Source of the DNA: Halegenticoccus tardaugens
GTDB taxonomy: Archaea; Halobacteriota; Halobacteria; Halobacteriales; Haloferacaceae
NCBI RefSeq assembly: GCF_004116405.1
Contig: NZ_SDIC01000001.1
Coordinates: 124,001 to 188,000 of the forward strand
DNA length: 64,000 bases
Direction: 5' to 3'
Positions within the stretch are counted from its first letter, which is position 1. Every line of letters starts with the position of its first letter. Positions 1-8,807 of the stretch are shown here, piece by piece. Below the pieces are notes generated by a model. That model did not search any database. It saw only the letters and a program-made list of their open reading frames with translations, and had not been told where the DNA came from. A program made the translations under genes and the position numbers.

Positions 1-312
1 CGCGTCCATCTCCTCCAACGGGATGTCGATATCGATGGCCAGAAACGCGTTGACGTCAGGCTCAGTCCGAAGTCGATCGCGGGCGTACAGCAGCAGATCG
101 AGCACCGCTTCCTGCTGGTCGAGATCCACGTCCGACCCGACAAGCGCACCGAAATCTACCGTCTCGGGGATTGAACTCAGCGCCTTTCGGTCGTCGTTCT
201 CTGCGGCGTCCAGCAGTGCATCGACGTCGAACGTTTTGTATGGTCCCATCAGATAGACGAGAAAGCGTGAGTGGGCAAGCTCACCGAGTTCGCCGATCAG
301 CCGGTCGCGCAT
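1..312 (-). CDS. DUF7509-like haloarchaeal protein, partial (3' end outside window)
   Basis: The first 104 codons of a minus-strand gene are visible, starting at an ATG at 312 and running off the left edge. The N-terminus contains FLVYLMGPYKTFD, which I associate with the haloarchaeal DUF7509 family; its function is unknown, although the GPY motif near the N-terminus recalls nucleoside 2-deoxyribosyltransferase-like folds (inference). A TATA box lies 23-32 nt before the ATG, so the transcript is probably leaderless. It is divergent from the winged-helix gene at 408, and local G+C is lower than in most of the window, which fits an accessory segment. Confidence 0.65.
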   Translation of the reverse strand, partial: MRDRLIGELGELAHSRFLVYLMGPYKTFDVDALLDAAENDDRKALSSIPETVDFGALVGSDVDLDQQEAVLDLLLYARDRLRTEPDVNAFLAIDIDIPLEEMDA

Positions 313-334
313 TACTCCAGCATTTCTCACCCAT

Positions 335-344
335 ATATAAATAA
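335..344 (-). promoter_or_regulatory. TATA box of the DUF7509-like gene
   Basis: The plus-strand sequence tatataaata is a haloarchaeal TATA element on either strand. Its position 23-32 nt before the ATG at 312 fits leaderless transcription of the leftward gene. Confidence 0.5.
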
Positions 345-370
345 GCTGCTTTTCTGTGGGTGCTGAGTCA

Positions 371-394
371 GCAAGCACTTATGGGTCTGCTTGC
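371..394. promoter_or_regulatory. Inverted repeat around the TATA box of the winged-helix gene
   Basis: GCAAGC (371-376) and GCTTGC (389-394) are a perfect inverted repeat separated by 12 nt. The spacer contains CTTATGG (378-384), a likely TATA element 24-30 nt before the ATG at 408. A dimer bound here would block TBP, so this is a candidate autoregulatory operator for the downstream regulator. Confidence 0.45.
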
Positions 395-407
395 GTAACT
401 AGTGCAT

Positions 408-800
408 ATGGCCGAATCCGAGCGTTCGTCCCCGGATGCGGACGATTTGGCAGGACTCCTGCCGGAGCACAGTCTCCTCTCTCTCGACGAGTATCTGGAC
501 ATGCAGCGAGCGATCGGGAACGAAACCCGCTTTCGGATTCTCCATTTCCTCGCTGAACGGGGTGCCCACAGTGCGAAAGAACTCGAACAGGGACTCGACC
601 TCCCGTCGAACACGCTCCACTACCATCTCGACGCACTCATCGATGTGGGACTCGTCGAGAATCGAAAGCGGAAGCAGCCCGACACCGAAGGCCTCTATTC
701 GTACTATCGGGTCACCTCACTCGGGGAAGGGATTCTCGAACACGGTGTTCGAGAACTGATGCGCGAGGAATGGGACCTCCTCGACGCATATAGCGACTAG
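408..800 (+). CDS. ArsR-like winged-helix transcriptional regulator
   Basis: This 130-aa protein has a single winged-helix domain at about residues 30-115. It includes IGNETRFRILHFL (first helix), a helix-turn-helix of the SAKELEQGLDLPSNTLHYHLDAL type, and a wing with GLVENRKRK. The family is ArsR-like dimeric repressors; no metal-binding cysteines are visible, so it is not an obvious metal sensor. The ATG at 408 was preferred over a GTG at 402 because of its spacing to the TATA element. It is divergent from the DUF7509-like gene, with an inverted repeat between them suggesting autoregulation. The target genes are unknown. Confidence 0.75.
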   Translation: MAESERSSPDADDLAGLLPEHSLLSLDEYLDMQRAIGNETRFRILHFLAERGAHSAKELEQGLDLPSNTLHYHLDALIDVGLVENRKRKQPDTEGLYSYYRVTSLGEGILEHGVRELMREEWDLLDAYSD

Positions 801-1150
801 CAGGAATGTGAGGTTCTGTCCCGGAAGTGCTCACTCGGAATCTTCTCGTGATGTCACCCCACTTCAGGCGTAACTGATTACCCGGCCAACAACAGGATCC
901 CATCTTCGGCTAACGGACACCACTTCAAAGCCGGCAGTTCGTCGAGGTTGCTTACGAAGCGGAGCATGACATAGAATCGCCCCACAAGGAATTGATTGCA
1001 CCCCAACCTTCAGCGGATTGGCTGGTAGACAGTTGGAGGAAGCGAGGCTAGCACTAACTAGCCACACATCTATCCAATTACTGATAGAACGGCGCGCGCG
1101 AAGACGGAGAGACCCAAGATAGTCGTCTCGGGCTTCGGGATACCGTTACA
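801..1150. other. Intergenic, no gene seen
   Basis: Only short, poorly supported frames occur here and no conserved motif is visible. Base composition is less G+C-rich than after 1250. It ends at the 3' end of the tRNA-Thr gene, so it may hold the att-proximal end of an integrated element. Confidence 0.5.
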
Positions 1151-1222
1151 AGCCTAGGCCGGGATTTGAACCCGGGCTCTCGTCCTTACCAAGGACGCGC
1201 TTTACCGCTAAGCTACCCAGGC
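1151..1222 (-). tRNA. tRNA-Thr (anticodon GGT)
   Basis: The reverse complement folds as a complete cloverleaf. The acceptor stem GCCTGGG pairs with CCTAGGC (one G-U). The anticodon stem CGTCC/GGACG holds loop TTGGTAA with anticodon GGT, and the T-arm contains GTTCAAATC. There is no intron and no encoded CCA. It reads threonine ACC/ACU codons. Confidence 0.95.
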
Positions 1223-1265
1223 GCGCACCTGTGGGTTTGCCGGATTCGTCTTTAGGCGTTTCGAT

Positions 1266-1943
1266 TTACCCGTCCGTCGGCGAGGAGGGGACGCGGTCGT
1301 CGCTCCGCTCCCCCGAGAACGCGGCGATGCGCTCTGCGGCCCGGTCGGGGAGGACGGCCGCCGCGGGCGGGAGGTCGCCGTCGTACCCGCGGGCGAGGCT
1401 CGACGCGTAGTCGACGAGCGCGGCCGGAGGCTCTCGGCCGTCGTCGACGGCGGTCGCCCCGGCGACGACGGCGAGCTCGAACACGTCGGCTTCGAGGTTC
1501 CGATCGAGCGCCGGTCGGTCGGCCGCCGGGAGCGACCGCCGGACCGTCTGATCGCGTCCGAACGAGCGGACGGTTTCGACCGCCCGCGACGCGGCCTCGG
1601 TGCGCGCGAGGAGGTAGAAGCCCCGCGAGACGAGCACGTCGGCGGCGAGGATCTCCAGATCCGCGCGGACGTCGCCCTCGCGCACGCCGACCCACGGTTC
1701 GTCGTGCGCGAGTCGGCGGGTGAGACGGAGCCCCTCGTAGATCAACTGGACCCCGGCGGCCCGCTCCGCGAGCGCGTCGAGGTCCGCGCCGGGGTCGAGC
1801 GCCCGCGCGCTCAAGAGCGCGAGCGCGCCGGGCGTCATCGAAGCGTCCACGAGGCGGTCGTCGAGCACCTCGCGCAACGACTCCGGCTCGATGTCGGAGA
1901 GCGCCTCGCGCGCGGCTTCGCGGGCCCGCACGGCGTCATCCAT
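1266..1943 (-). CDS. Conserved haloarchaeal protein (DUF7114-like)
   Basis: This 225-aa acidic, alanine-rich, mostly helical protein has no membrane segment and no recognisable catalytic motif. The arrangement resembles the haloarchaeal DUF7114 group, which I recall as distantly related to all-alpha polyprenyl-synthase-like proteins, but the Asp-rich prenyl-diphosphate motifs are not visible. It is divergent from the enoyl-CoA hydratase-family gene, with about 60 bp between the starts. Base composition is typical core, and the gene sits directly beside tRNA-Thr. Function unknown; the family name is from memory. Confidence 0.6.
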   Translation of the reverse strand: MDDAVRAREAAREALSDIEPESLREVLDDRLVDASMTPGALALLSARALDPGADLDALAERAAGVQLIYEGLRLTRRLAHDEPWVGVREGDVRADLEILAADVLVSRGFYLLARTEAASRAVETVRSFGRDQTVRRSLPAADRPALDRNLEADVFELAVVAGATAVDDGREPPAALVDYASSLARGYDGDLPPAAAVLPDRAAERIAAFSGERSDDRVPSSPTDG

Positions 1944-2002
1944 CGTCCCGGTTTAACGGTGGCAAGGGCAAAGACCTTTGGAAACGACGCGACTGTGCAC
2001 GC

Positions 2003-2722
2003 ATGATCCGTACGACCGACGCCGACGAACTCCGGACCGTGACGCTCGACCGCCCGGACCGACGAAACGCCCTCCGACCCGCGGACCTCGACGAACTCGA
2101 AACGGCTGTGACCGAGACCGACGCCTCCATCGTCTTCCTCCGCGGCGCGGGCGACGCCTTCTGCGCCGGCGCCGACCTCGACGCGCTCGCGGAGCTCTCG
2201 GACCCGGCGTCGTTCGCCCGCCGCGGCCAGCGCGTCGCCGACGCGATCGAAACGGCGGACCCCGTCGTCGTCGCCGGGATCGACGGCGCAGCCCGCGGCG
2301 GCGGCGTCGAACTCGCGCTCGCGTGCGACCTCCGGGTGGCGACGCCGGCGGCGACGTTCGCCGAGCCGGGCGTCCGGTTCGGGCTGTTCGGCGCGTGGGG
2401 CGGGACGATCCGGCTCCGGCGCGTGCTCCGCGAGGGCGACGCGTTCGACTTCGCCCTCTCGGGAAGCGTCGTCGACGCGGAGGAAGCCCTCCGAATCGGC
2501 CTCGTCTCGCGGGTCGTCTCCGACCCACGGACGGTCGTCGCAGCGCTCGCGTCGAACAAACTGGACGCTCTCCGGACGATCAAAAAGCGCCTGCGCGACC
2601 GTCGCGGTCGGGACGAGCGGGAGGCCGCGGAGGCGATCGCGTTCGAGCGGCTGATGAAGCGGTACGCCGGGGAAATCGCCGCCGAGTGGGGCGGTCGAGA
2701 TCGAACCGATGGCGACGGGTGA
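2003..2722 (+). CDS. Enoyl-CoA hydratase/isomerase family protein
   Basis: This 239-aa crotonase-fold enzyme would hydrate or isomerise enoyl-CoA thioesters in the cytoplasm. The CoA/oxyanion-hole region GAGDAFCAGADLDAL (about 49-63) and GAARGGGVELALACDLR (about 94-110) are clear, as is FAEPGVRFGLFGAWGGTIRL, where hydratases carry a catalytic Glu. It is about 15-20 residues shorter than typical bacterial crotonases because of a short C-terminus. It stands alone, divergent from the DUF7114-like gene and convergent with nadE. The exact substrate (fatty-acid beta-oxidation or another acyl-CoA pathway) cannot be read from sequence. Confidence 0.88.
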   Translation: MIRTTDADELRTVTLDRPDRRNALRPADLDELETAVTETDASIVFLRGAGDAFCAGADLDALAELSDPASFARRGQRVADAIETADPVVVAGIDGAARGGGVELALACDLRVATPAATFAEPGVRFGLFGAWGGTIRLRRVLREGDAFDFALSGSVVDAEEALRIGLVSRVVSDPRTVVAALASNKLDALRTIKKRLRDRRGRDEREAAEAIAFERLMKRYAGEIAAEWGGRDRTDGDG

Positions 2723-2740
2723 CCCGGCTCCGGCCCTCCC

Positions 2741-3595
2741 TCAGATACGGAGCGGATCGGGCGCGGGCGGCGTTTCGCGCTTGTGCGCGCTCCGCTCGAC
2801 GAGGCCGACGACGCGGTCGACCTGCGCCTCGGTCACGCCGAGCGCCCGGACGGTCGCGGCCTTCGACAGCGGCCCGTCGACGTGCAGCGCGAGCACCGCG
2901 TCGAGGGCGTCGTAGTCGATCCCCATCTCCTCCTCGTCGGTCTGTCCCAGCCACATCTCCGCGGAGGGGGTCTTCGTCACGAGGTCCTCCGGGACGCCGA
3001 CGTGCGCGGCGAGCTGTCGGACCTGCTGTTTGTAGAGGTTCCCGATCGGGTTGCAGTCGACCGCCTGATCGCCGTACTTAGTGAAGTAGCCGGTGAGCGC
3101 CTCGCTGCGGTTGCCGGTGCCGAGGACGATCCGGTTCTCGTAGTTGGCGACGAGGTAGTTCAACACCGCCCGGGTTCGCACGCGGACGTTCCCGACCGCC
3201 GTCTGCGCCGGGTCGGACTCGACGTGCTCGTCGCCGATCCCCGGAAACGCCGCGACGAACGCGTCGACGATCGGTCCGATCTCGATCACGTCGTACGCGA
3301 TGCCGAGCGTCCCGGCGACGCGCTCGGCGTCGCTCATGTTCTCGTCGGCGTTGACCGCACTCGGCAAGACCAGCCCGTGGAGCCCGGCCTCGCCGATCGC
3401 CTCGACCGCGAGGTAGGCGGTCAGCGTGCTGTCGATGCCGCCGGAGAGCCCGAGCACGGCCCCCTCGGCGTTCGCCGCGTCGACCGTGTCGCGGATGAAC
3501 GCGACGACGTGCTCGCGCGTCGCCTCCAGTTCGTCCTCCGAGAGCCGGAGGTCGAGCGGTGCCGAGTCGGACAGGACGGTGCCCTCGGTTTCCAT
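2741..3595 (-). CDS. nadE: NAD+ synthase (ammonia- or glutamine-dependent amidation of NaAD)
   Basis: This 284-aa enzyme catalyses the last step of NAD synthesis, ATP-dependent amidation of deamido-NAD+. The N-type ATP-pyrophosphatase P-loop SGGIDST is at residues 51-57. Further signatures are GTGNRSEALTGYFTKYGD and NPIGNLYKQQVRQLA, with KTPSAEMW later. No N-terminal glutaminase domain is present, so it resembles the short ammonia-using class. The ATG at 3595 fits the family length. It follows the mrp gene on the same strand after a roughly 200-bp gap. Confidence 0.95.
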   Translation of the reverse strand: METEGTVLSDSAPLDLRLSEDELEATREHVVAFIRDTVDAANAEGAVLGLSGGIDSTLTAYLAVEAIGEAGLHGLVLPSAVNADENMSDAERVAGTLGIAYDVIEIGPIVDAFVAAFPGIGDEHVESDPAQTAVGNVRVRTRAVLNYLVANYENRIVLGTGNRSEALTGYFTKYGDQAVDCNPIGNLYKQQVRQLAAHVGVPEDLVTKTPSAEMWLGQTDEEEMGIDYDALDAVLALHVDGPLSKAATVRALGVTEAQVDRVVGLVERSAHKRETPPAPDPLRI

Positions 3596-3793
3596 CGTTC
3601 CCTCCTACGGCCGCGGACGACTAATAATCACCCCGTGTGCCGCGATTTCTGGACGAGTATCCAGCGCGCGGCCGTCGGGATCGCCGCCCGTGCGGAAGCG
3701 ACACCGTCGCCCGTACACTACTCGACGCCGTCGCCAGTGCACTATATTCGGCACCGCGCCGGGCGAACGCGGACGCGGGGGCGACGTCGCCCC

Positions 3794-4906
3794 TCAGTCG
3801 GCCGCCTCCGAGTCGCCCGTCCGCGAGCCGCTCGGAACCGCGTCGTCCGTCGGTGCCGCGTTCTCGGCCACCCGCCGACGGTTCTCCCCGCCGATCCGGT
3901 CGGCGACGGTTTCCGTGAGGTCCAGCAGCCGGTCGCGGAGCGGGCTCCCCTCGTCGCGGACGATCGGGCCGTCGCCCCCCTCCGTGCCGAAGGTCGGGTG
4001 GACGGGGAGCCGTCCCAGGAGCGGAACGTCGTAGTCCTCGCAGATCCCCCGCGCGCCGTCGGTGCCGAACAGTTCGTGCTCGTCCCCGCAGTTCGGGCAG
4101 CGAAAGCCGCTCATGTTCTCGACGACGCCCAGAATCGGCGCGTCGTGGCGCTCGAACAGTTTGAGGCCCTTTCTGGCGTCGGCGACGGCCATCTCCTGAG
4201 GGGTCGTGACGACGACGCCCGCGACGGGGAGCGTCTGCAGGAGGTTGAGCGAGGCGTCGCCGGTGCCCGGCGGGAGGTCGACGATCAGGTAGTCGAGTCG
4301 GCCCCACTCGACCTCCGCGATGAACTTCATCATCACGTTGTTGACCATCGGTCCCCGGAGGATCGCGGGGTCGTCGCCGTCGGGGGTGAGGTGGTCCATG
4401 CTCATGACCATGACCCCGTCGGATCGCGGCGGGACGATCTCGTCGTCGGGCGTCACGCCCGGTTCGCCGTCGGCCGGGAGGATCCGGGGGACGTTCGGCC
4501 CGTGGATGTCGGCGTCGAGGATTCCGACGCGCGCGCCCTTCTTGCGCAGGCCGGCCGCGAGGTTGGCAGCGACCGTGGTCTTTCCGACGCCGCCCTTGCC
4601 GGAGGCGACGGCGACGGCGACGACGTTTCGGACCATCGGGAGCACGTCGTCGCCGAGGCCGTGCTCCTCGCCGACGCGGGCGCGGAGGTTCGGTTCGAGT
4701 CCGGCATCCTCGACGACGTCGCGGATCGCGTCGCCGATCTCCATCTCGGCCGGCGAGGAGGGCGCGTTGAACGCCAGCGAGATCGTCGCCGTGCCGTCGT
4801 CGATTGAGACGCCGTTGAGCAGGTCCATCGAGACGATGTCGTCTCCGTTCATCGGGTCTTCGACGTCGCGGAGGCGCGCTTCGAGTTCGCGGTCTGAGAC
4901 GGTCAT
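3794..4906 (-). CDS. mrp: Mrp/ApbC-type Fe-S cluster carrier P-loop ATPase
   Basis: This 370-aa protein has an N-terminal MIP18/DUF59-like domain (about 1-85) and a SIMIBI-class P-loop NTPase domain with the deviant Walker A GKGGVGKTT at 103-111. IVDLPPGTGD is near 208-217 and a CPNC motif has Cys270 and Cys273; in this family that motif bridges a [4Fe-4S] cluster between two subunits. Such proteins deliver clusters to apo-enzymes. The acidic C-terminal tail past about 345 is a halophilic extension. Confidence 0.93.
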   Translation of the reverse strand: MTVSDRELEARLRDVEDPMNGDDIVSMDLLNGVSIDDGTATISLAFNAPSSPAEMEIGDAIRDVVEDAGLEPNLRARVGEEHGLGDDVLPMVRNVVAVAVASGKGGVGKTTVAANLAAGLRKKGARVGILDADIHGPNVPRILPADGEPGVTPDDEIVPPRSDGVMVMSMDHLTPDGDDPAILRGPMVNNVMMKFIAEVEWGRLDYLIVDLPPGTGDASLNLLQTLPVAGVVVTTPQEMAVADARKGLKLFERHDAPILGVVENMSGFRCPNCGDEHELFGTDGARGICEDYDVPLLGRLPVHPTFGTEGGDGPIVRDEGSPLRDRLLDLTETVADRIGGENRRRVAENAAPTDDAVPSGSRTGDSEAAD

Positions 4907-5057
4907 GGTGGTGGGTTTCGGTGTGGGTGTCGGTGTCTGCGTTCGTCGGGCGTTCGTCGAGCGTTCGACGGACGATGCGAGTTCGAGACGGGCGATGCGA
5001 GTTCGTGCGCGTGAGCGAGTGCCGTCGGGCGAGGGATGGGATCGCGCAGGGACGCCG

Positions 5058-5270
5058 TCAGAAGAACATCACCCCGATCACGAGCGTCAGCGCCAGGAGG
5101 CCGCCCCAGAGCACGCAGGTCAGCGCGACGAGGTACCCGACGCCGAGCAGGCCGGTCCGCAGGTCGCTCGGCTCGCCGATCGCCCACGCGATCAGCATGC
5201 CGTACACCGGGGCGAGCACGATCCCGAAGATCAGCCACGTTCCGGGGCCGAAGAGCGACAGGTCGCTCAC
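5058..5270 (-). CDS. Small two-helix membrane protein of the NrfD cluster
   Basis: This 70-aa protein has two hydrophobic segments, around residues 8-30 and 41-68, joined by a loop containing GEPSDLR. The GTG start at 5270 overlaps the stop of the NrfD-like gene (5267-5269), so it is the last gene of the ferredoxin/NrfD operon and probably an accessory or anchor subunit of that quinol-oxidising complex. I do not recognise a named family. Confidence 0.6.
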   Translation of the reverse strand: MSDLSLFGPGTWLIFGIVLAPVYGMLIAWAIGEPSDLRTGLLGVGYLVALTCVLWGGLLALTLVIGVMFF

Positions 5271-6585
5271 GGCTCTCCCCCCTCGCGGGCGTCTTCGATC
5301 GCGTGCAGTTCGACCACCGGGATGACCTTCGCGACGACCATGAAGAACAGTGTCACGATGGCGACGGTCCCGAGCACCGACGTGAGTTCGATCGGCGAGG
5401 GGACGTACCCGCCCGGGACGTTCGCGTAGAGCCCGAAGTGCGGGTGCTGGAGCCCCTCGACGACGAACAGGACCTTCTCGATGAGCGTCCCCGCGAGGAC
5501 CATCGCGGCCACGGCGACGATCCGGCGGATTCGGAAGAGCGACGGCCTCAGCGTCGAGGCGAGGATGTACGCCTCCGCGGCGATCACGAGCCCGATGGCG
5601 AGCCAGTACAGCGGCGTGGTGACCTTCTCACCTCGGCGGCGTGCGTGAGGCTCTCCGGCGCGGCGAAGACGCCGGTGATGACCTGCTGGAGCTGTAACCA
5701 CAGGAACAGCAGGCCGAAGAACCCGAGCCACTTGGCCAGCCCGCGGAAGACGTCCACGGGAATGAGCGCCTCCCAGCCGTAGGCCCGCCTGAAGGCCGCC
5801 GCGATGATCAACACGCCGCTCATCGCCGAAGTCAGCGCGATGGAGAGGAACGAGGGTCCCTGGACGCCGCCGAACCAGCCGGCCATCGACGGGAGCAGCG
5901 CGAACAGCCACGGGATCACGCCGCCGTGGAGCAGGAGAGGAGCCAGGATGATGATCGCGAAGGCGAGCCACCAAACCATCCGCTCTACGACCGCGTCCTC
6001 CGTTTCGGTGTAGCCGATCGTCAACGCCCTGTAGAGCGGCTCGAACCAATCGGGGAGCCGGTCGCGCAGCCGGACGATGTCGTACCGCACCGTCAGCGCG
6101 AGGTACGTCGCGGTCAGCACGAAGTACAGCGTGATGACGGTCACGTCCCAGACGAGCGGCGACCAGTGGACCCGCCAGGGCCACGCCGGCAGGACGCTCG
6201 TCACGAGGCGGTCGGGCCGACCCACGTGGATCAGGATGTACAGCCCGGCGCAGGTGAGCGCCGCGATGGTCAGCAGTTCGGCCATCCGTGCGACCGGCTT
6301 GTAGGTTTCCAGCCCGACGAGCTGGACCGCCGCCGACAGGATGATCCCGCCGTGGGCGATGCCGACCCACCAGATGAACGCGCCGATGTACAGCCCCCAC
6401 GGGACGCCACCGCCCGACCCCCAGTCGCCGAGGCCCGTGACGATCAGTCCGTGCTGGAGCTGCTGGAGGTACGCGGCGACCCAGACGCCGACGGCGACCA
6501 GCGCGGCTCCGAAGAGAACGAGGTACCGCCTCGACGTCGACCGCATCGGTCGCAGGAGGTCGTCGCGGCCGACTTCGGCGCTCAC
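5267..6585 (-). pseudogene. NrfD/PsrC-like membrane quinol oxidoreductase subunit, frameshifted
   Basis: The product would be about 439 aa with roughly ten membrane helices, the NrfD/PsrC fold that moves electrons between menaquinone and a periplasmic or surface Fe-S subunit. The first frame runs from a GTG at 6585 through SLTHAAEV (about 5630) and then becomes non-homologous. The continuation, starting KVTTPLYWLAIGL and ending EDAREGGEP, is in the next frame down to 5267. One missing base near 5625-5635 explains this. The start overlaps the stop of the ferredoxin gene, so translation is probably coupled. It is either a sequencing indel or a real knockout. Confidence 0.8.
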
Positions 6586-7818
6586 GCGGTCTCACCCCCC
6601 TCCTCTCCGGCCATCGATCCGTTCGCCAGGACCTCCTCCCGGCGGTTGTCCACGAGGCCGACCTCCTCGTAGGTGACCGGTCCGTCGACCTGTCGGGCGT
6701 GTTCGGACGGCTCGTTGCCGACGTAGACGACGTTCGGGTCGGTGCCGCGCTCTTCGAGGAGCCGGAACGTCGAGACGGTGTGTCCCTTCCGGTTCTCGAA
6801 GTCCGAGCGATCGTTCCCCTGGTCCTCCTTGTACTGGCTGAGGTGCCTGTTGGGCGCGCTCTCGGGGTCGTTCATATCCCCGAAGTGGATGGCGTCCATC
6901 GTGCAGGCGTCCTCGCACGCGGTGGCCGTCCTGGCGCGACGGGCACATCGTACACTTCCCCATCGTCCCCTTCGGCGGGCGGCTGTCGACCCATTTGCCC
7001 CGCTCGTCGTGGGTGTGGTCGCCGTCGAGCTCCCCGTACGGCGTGTCCGGTTCGCCCCACTGGAAGTAGTTGACTCCGTAGGGACAGGACACCTGACAGT
7101 ACCGACAGCCGATGCAGATGTCGTAGTCCGTGAGCACCAGTCCGTCCTTCTCGCGCGTGTGGCGGGCGCCGACCGGACAGACCTTCTCGCAGGGCGCGTC
7201 CGAGCAGTGTTGGCAAGGCTGCACCAGGAAGTTCTCGTCGTCCTGCCCCTCGTCCTCGTACGTGAAGACGTACATCCAGTTGGCCCCGCCGGAGGTGTTG
7301 TTCTCCTGCTGGCAGGCGACCATGCAGGCGAGACAGCCGTCGCAGTTGTTGAGGTTGATCACCATCCCCAGCTGCTTCCCCTCGCCCCCGTCGTCGCCGA
7401 CGGCCGCCGCGCGGTCCCCACCGCTCGCAGAAAGGCCGAGCGTGAGCGCCGCGGCGGCCGCGCCGCCCTTCTTCATCACCTCGCGTCGCGGGAGGTCGCC
7501 GTCTTCGGCCAGCCTCGCGAGCGTCGAGAGGGGGCTCCCGCCGTCCGCGTCGTCCGCTCCGTCGGCCGCCGCGTCGACGTCGAACGACTCCGCCAGCAGC
7601 TCGATGCCCCTGTCGTCGACGCCGAACTCCTCGACGACGGCGTCGGGGTGTCGTTCGTAGAACGTTTCCTCCGTTATCTCGCCCGCGGTGAGCCGCTGGG
7701 CGTCCCTCGCCATCTCGAGGCCGAGTTCGGTGTCGAACTCCGTCTCGTCGAGCAGGCGTTCCATGCGCCGTCGCCGGGCGTCGTCGTCCGGAACGATCGA
7801 CGAATCGTCACTGGTCAT
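6582..7818 (-). pseudogene. 4Fe-4S ferredoxin subunit (PsrB/DmsB-like, Tat motif), frameshifted
   Basis: The protein has a haloarchaeal '4Fe-4S ferredoxin N-terminal' region (about 1-100). An internal Tat-like motif RREVMKK begins at 111, followed by a hydrophobic stretch and then a four-cluster ferredoxin domain. Cys clusters CDGCLACMVAC, CQHCSDAPCEKVC and CIGCRYCQVSC are visible, and the fourth begins KCTMC. Just after that (about 6930, in a run reading GGCCACC on the coding strand) the frame shifts. The correct continuation, with ACEDACTMDAIHFGDMN and ending MAGEEGGETA, lies in another frame to 6582. It would pass electrons between the NrfD-like subunit and a partner. The Tat motif so far from the N-terminus is unusual. 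Confidence 0.8.
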
Positions 7819-7915
7819 GTGGTCTGTGTCATCAAGGGTCGGTGGTGAGTGCAGTCGTCGGTGGTGGGCGTGGTCGTCGGTGGTCCTTCGCGGGTACGAA
7901 TCGGGTGGATTCCGC

Positions 7916-8428
7916 TCAGCCGACGACCACGACGCCCTTCATCCCCTGCGCCTCGTGGGGCGTACACGAGTAGGTGTACGTCCCGCTCTCCTCGAACGGG
8001 TGTTCGAACGTCTCGCCGGCGTCCGACAGCAGCTCGCTCTCGAACTCGCCGTCGGCGTCGGCGACGTCGTGACCGCCGCCCTCGCCGGTCCACTCCCAGA
8101 CGACCGTCGTCCCGGAGTCGATCTCAATGGCGGCCGGCGCGTACGCGAACCCGTCGTCGGCGCCGACCTCGACCGTCACCTCGCTCTCGCCGGTCATGTC
8201 CTCGACCTCGTCGTAGTTGTTGGCGTCTCCCATCCAGTCTTCGACGTCGCTCTCGCCGCCGCCGTCGGACCCGCCGCCGTTGCCGTCGTCCCCGTCGGTC
8301 CCCTCGCTCCTGCCGTCGTCGGTGCCCCCGCCGGAGCCGCCGCCCGTACACCCGGCTACGAAAGTCGCCGTCAGTACCGCGCCCGTCGTCGCCAGAAACG
8401 ATCGTCTGTTGCGTGCGTGTCGGGTCAT
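7916..8428 (-). CDS. Halocyanin-type blue copper lipoprotein
   Basis: This 170-aa protein begins with a Tat/lipoprotein signal (RRSFLATTG, lipobox ending VAGC at residue 26). A Gly/Asp/Ser-rich linker (about 28-60) and a cupredoxin domain follow. Type 1 copper ligands are visible as His in GGGHDV and Cys, His and Met in YSCTPHEAQGMKG. It would be a membrane-anchored electron carrier on the outer face of the cell. It lies upstream of the ferredoxin/NrfD operon on the same strand and divergent from nirK, so it probably donates electrons to NirK. Confidence 0.92.
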   Translation of the reverse strand: MTRHARNRRSFLATTGAVLTATFVAGCTGGGSGGGTDDGRSEGTDGDDGNGGGSDGGGESDVEDWMGDANNYDEVEDMTGESEVTVEVGADDGFAYAPAAIEIDSGTTVVWEWTGEGGGHDVADADGEFESELLSDAGETFEHPFEESGTYTYSCTPHEAQGMKGVVVVG

Positions 8429-8807
8429 GATCTGTTACCTCTACTCCGGTCTCAGGGCGGACGGTCGTTGAAGGGTGACGCTGATTTCCACGAACTGGGA
8501 ACGCGCCCGATCATGTTCGTCGCCGGTTCGGCGCGTCGGTCCGAACGGCGGGTCGCGGCCCCTCCGCGGCCGCTGTCCACGATCTCGGATGCGATCGTGG
8601 TTCAGTCATCGCGCCCGCCCGCGCGACCCGGACCCGCCATATCTTGCGATTTTGAATAGTTGGTCGTATACGGATGAGATAACTCGGATCTAAACCCATA
8701 AGGCGCTGAATTTAAAAAACCGGACAAATATATCCGTATAATTTCGATGAATTGGGAATTGCCTTCTCGGTTTATCGCCCTCGAACGGGTACGCCCACCT
8801 GAGGACG
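8429..8807. other. Divergent halocyanin/nirK intergenic region
   Basis: This 380-bp stretch has an A+T-rich core at about 8645-8760 with several TATA-like runs (for example gaatttaaaaaacc near 8707-8720). A Shine-Dalgarno-like GAGG lies a few bases before the nirK ATG and a similar purine run precedes the halocyanin ATG, so these two genes may have leadered mRNAs. No gene is seen. Confidence 0.5.

Noticed and set aside
864..1067. Minus-strand frame left of tRNA-Thr that looks faintly like a transposase or integrase tail
   Set aside because: No catalytic motif or terminal repeats; the resemblance is too weak.
7993..8006. CGAAC-GGGT-GTTCG, matching the consensus I recall for the haloarchaeal nitrate regulator NarO
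   Set aside because: It lies inside the halocyanin coding sequence, where the codons explain it, and no similar site was found in the promoter region upstream of nirK.
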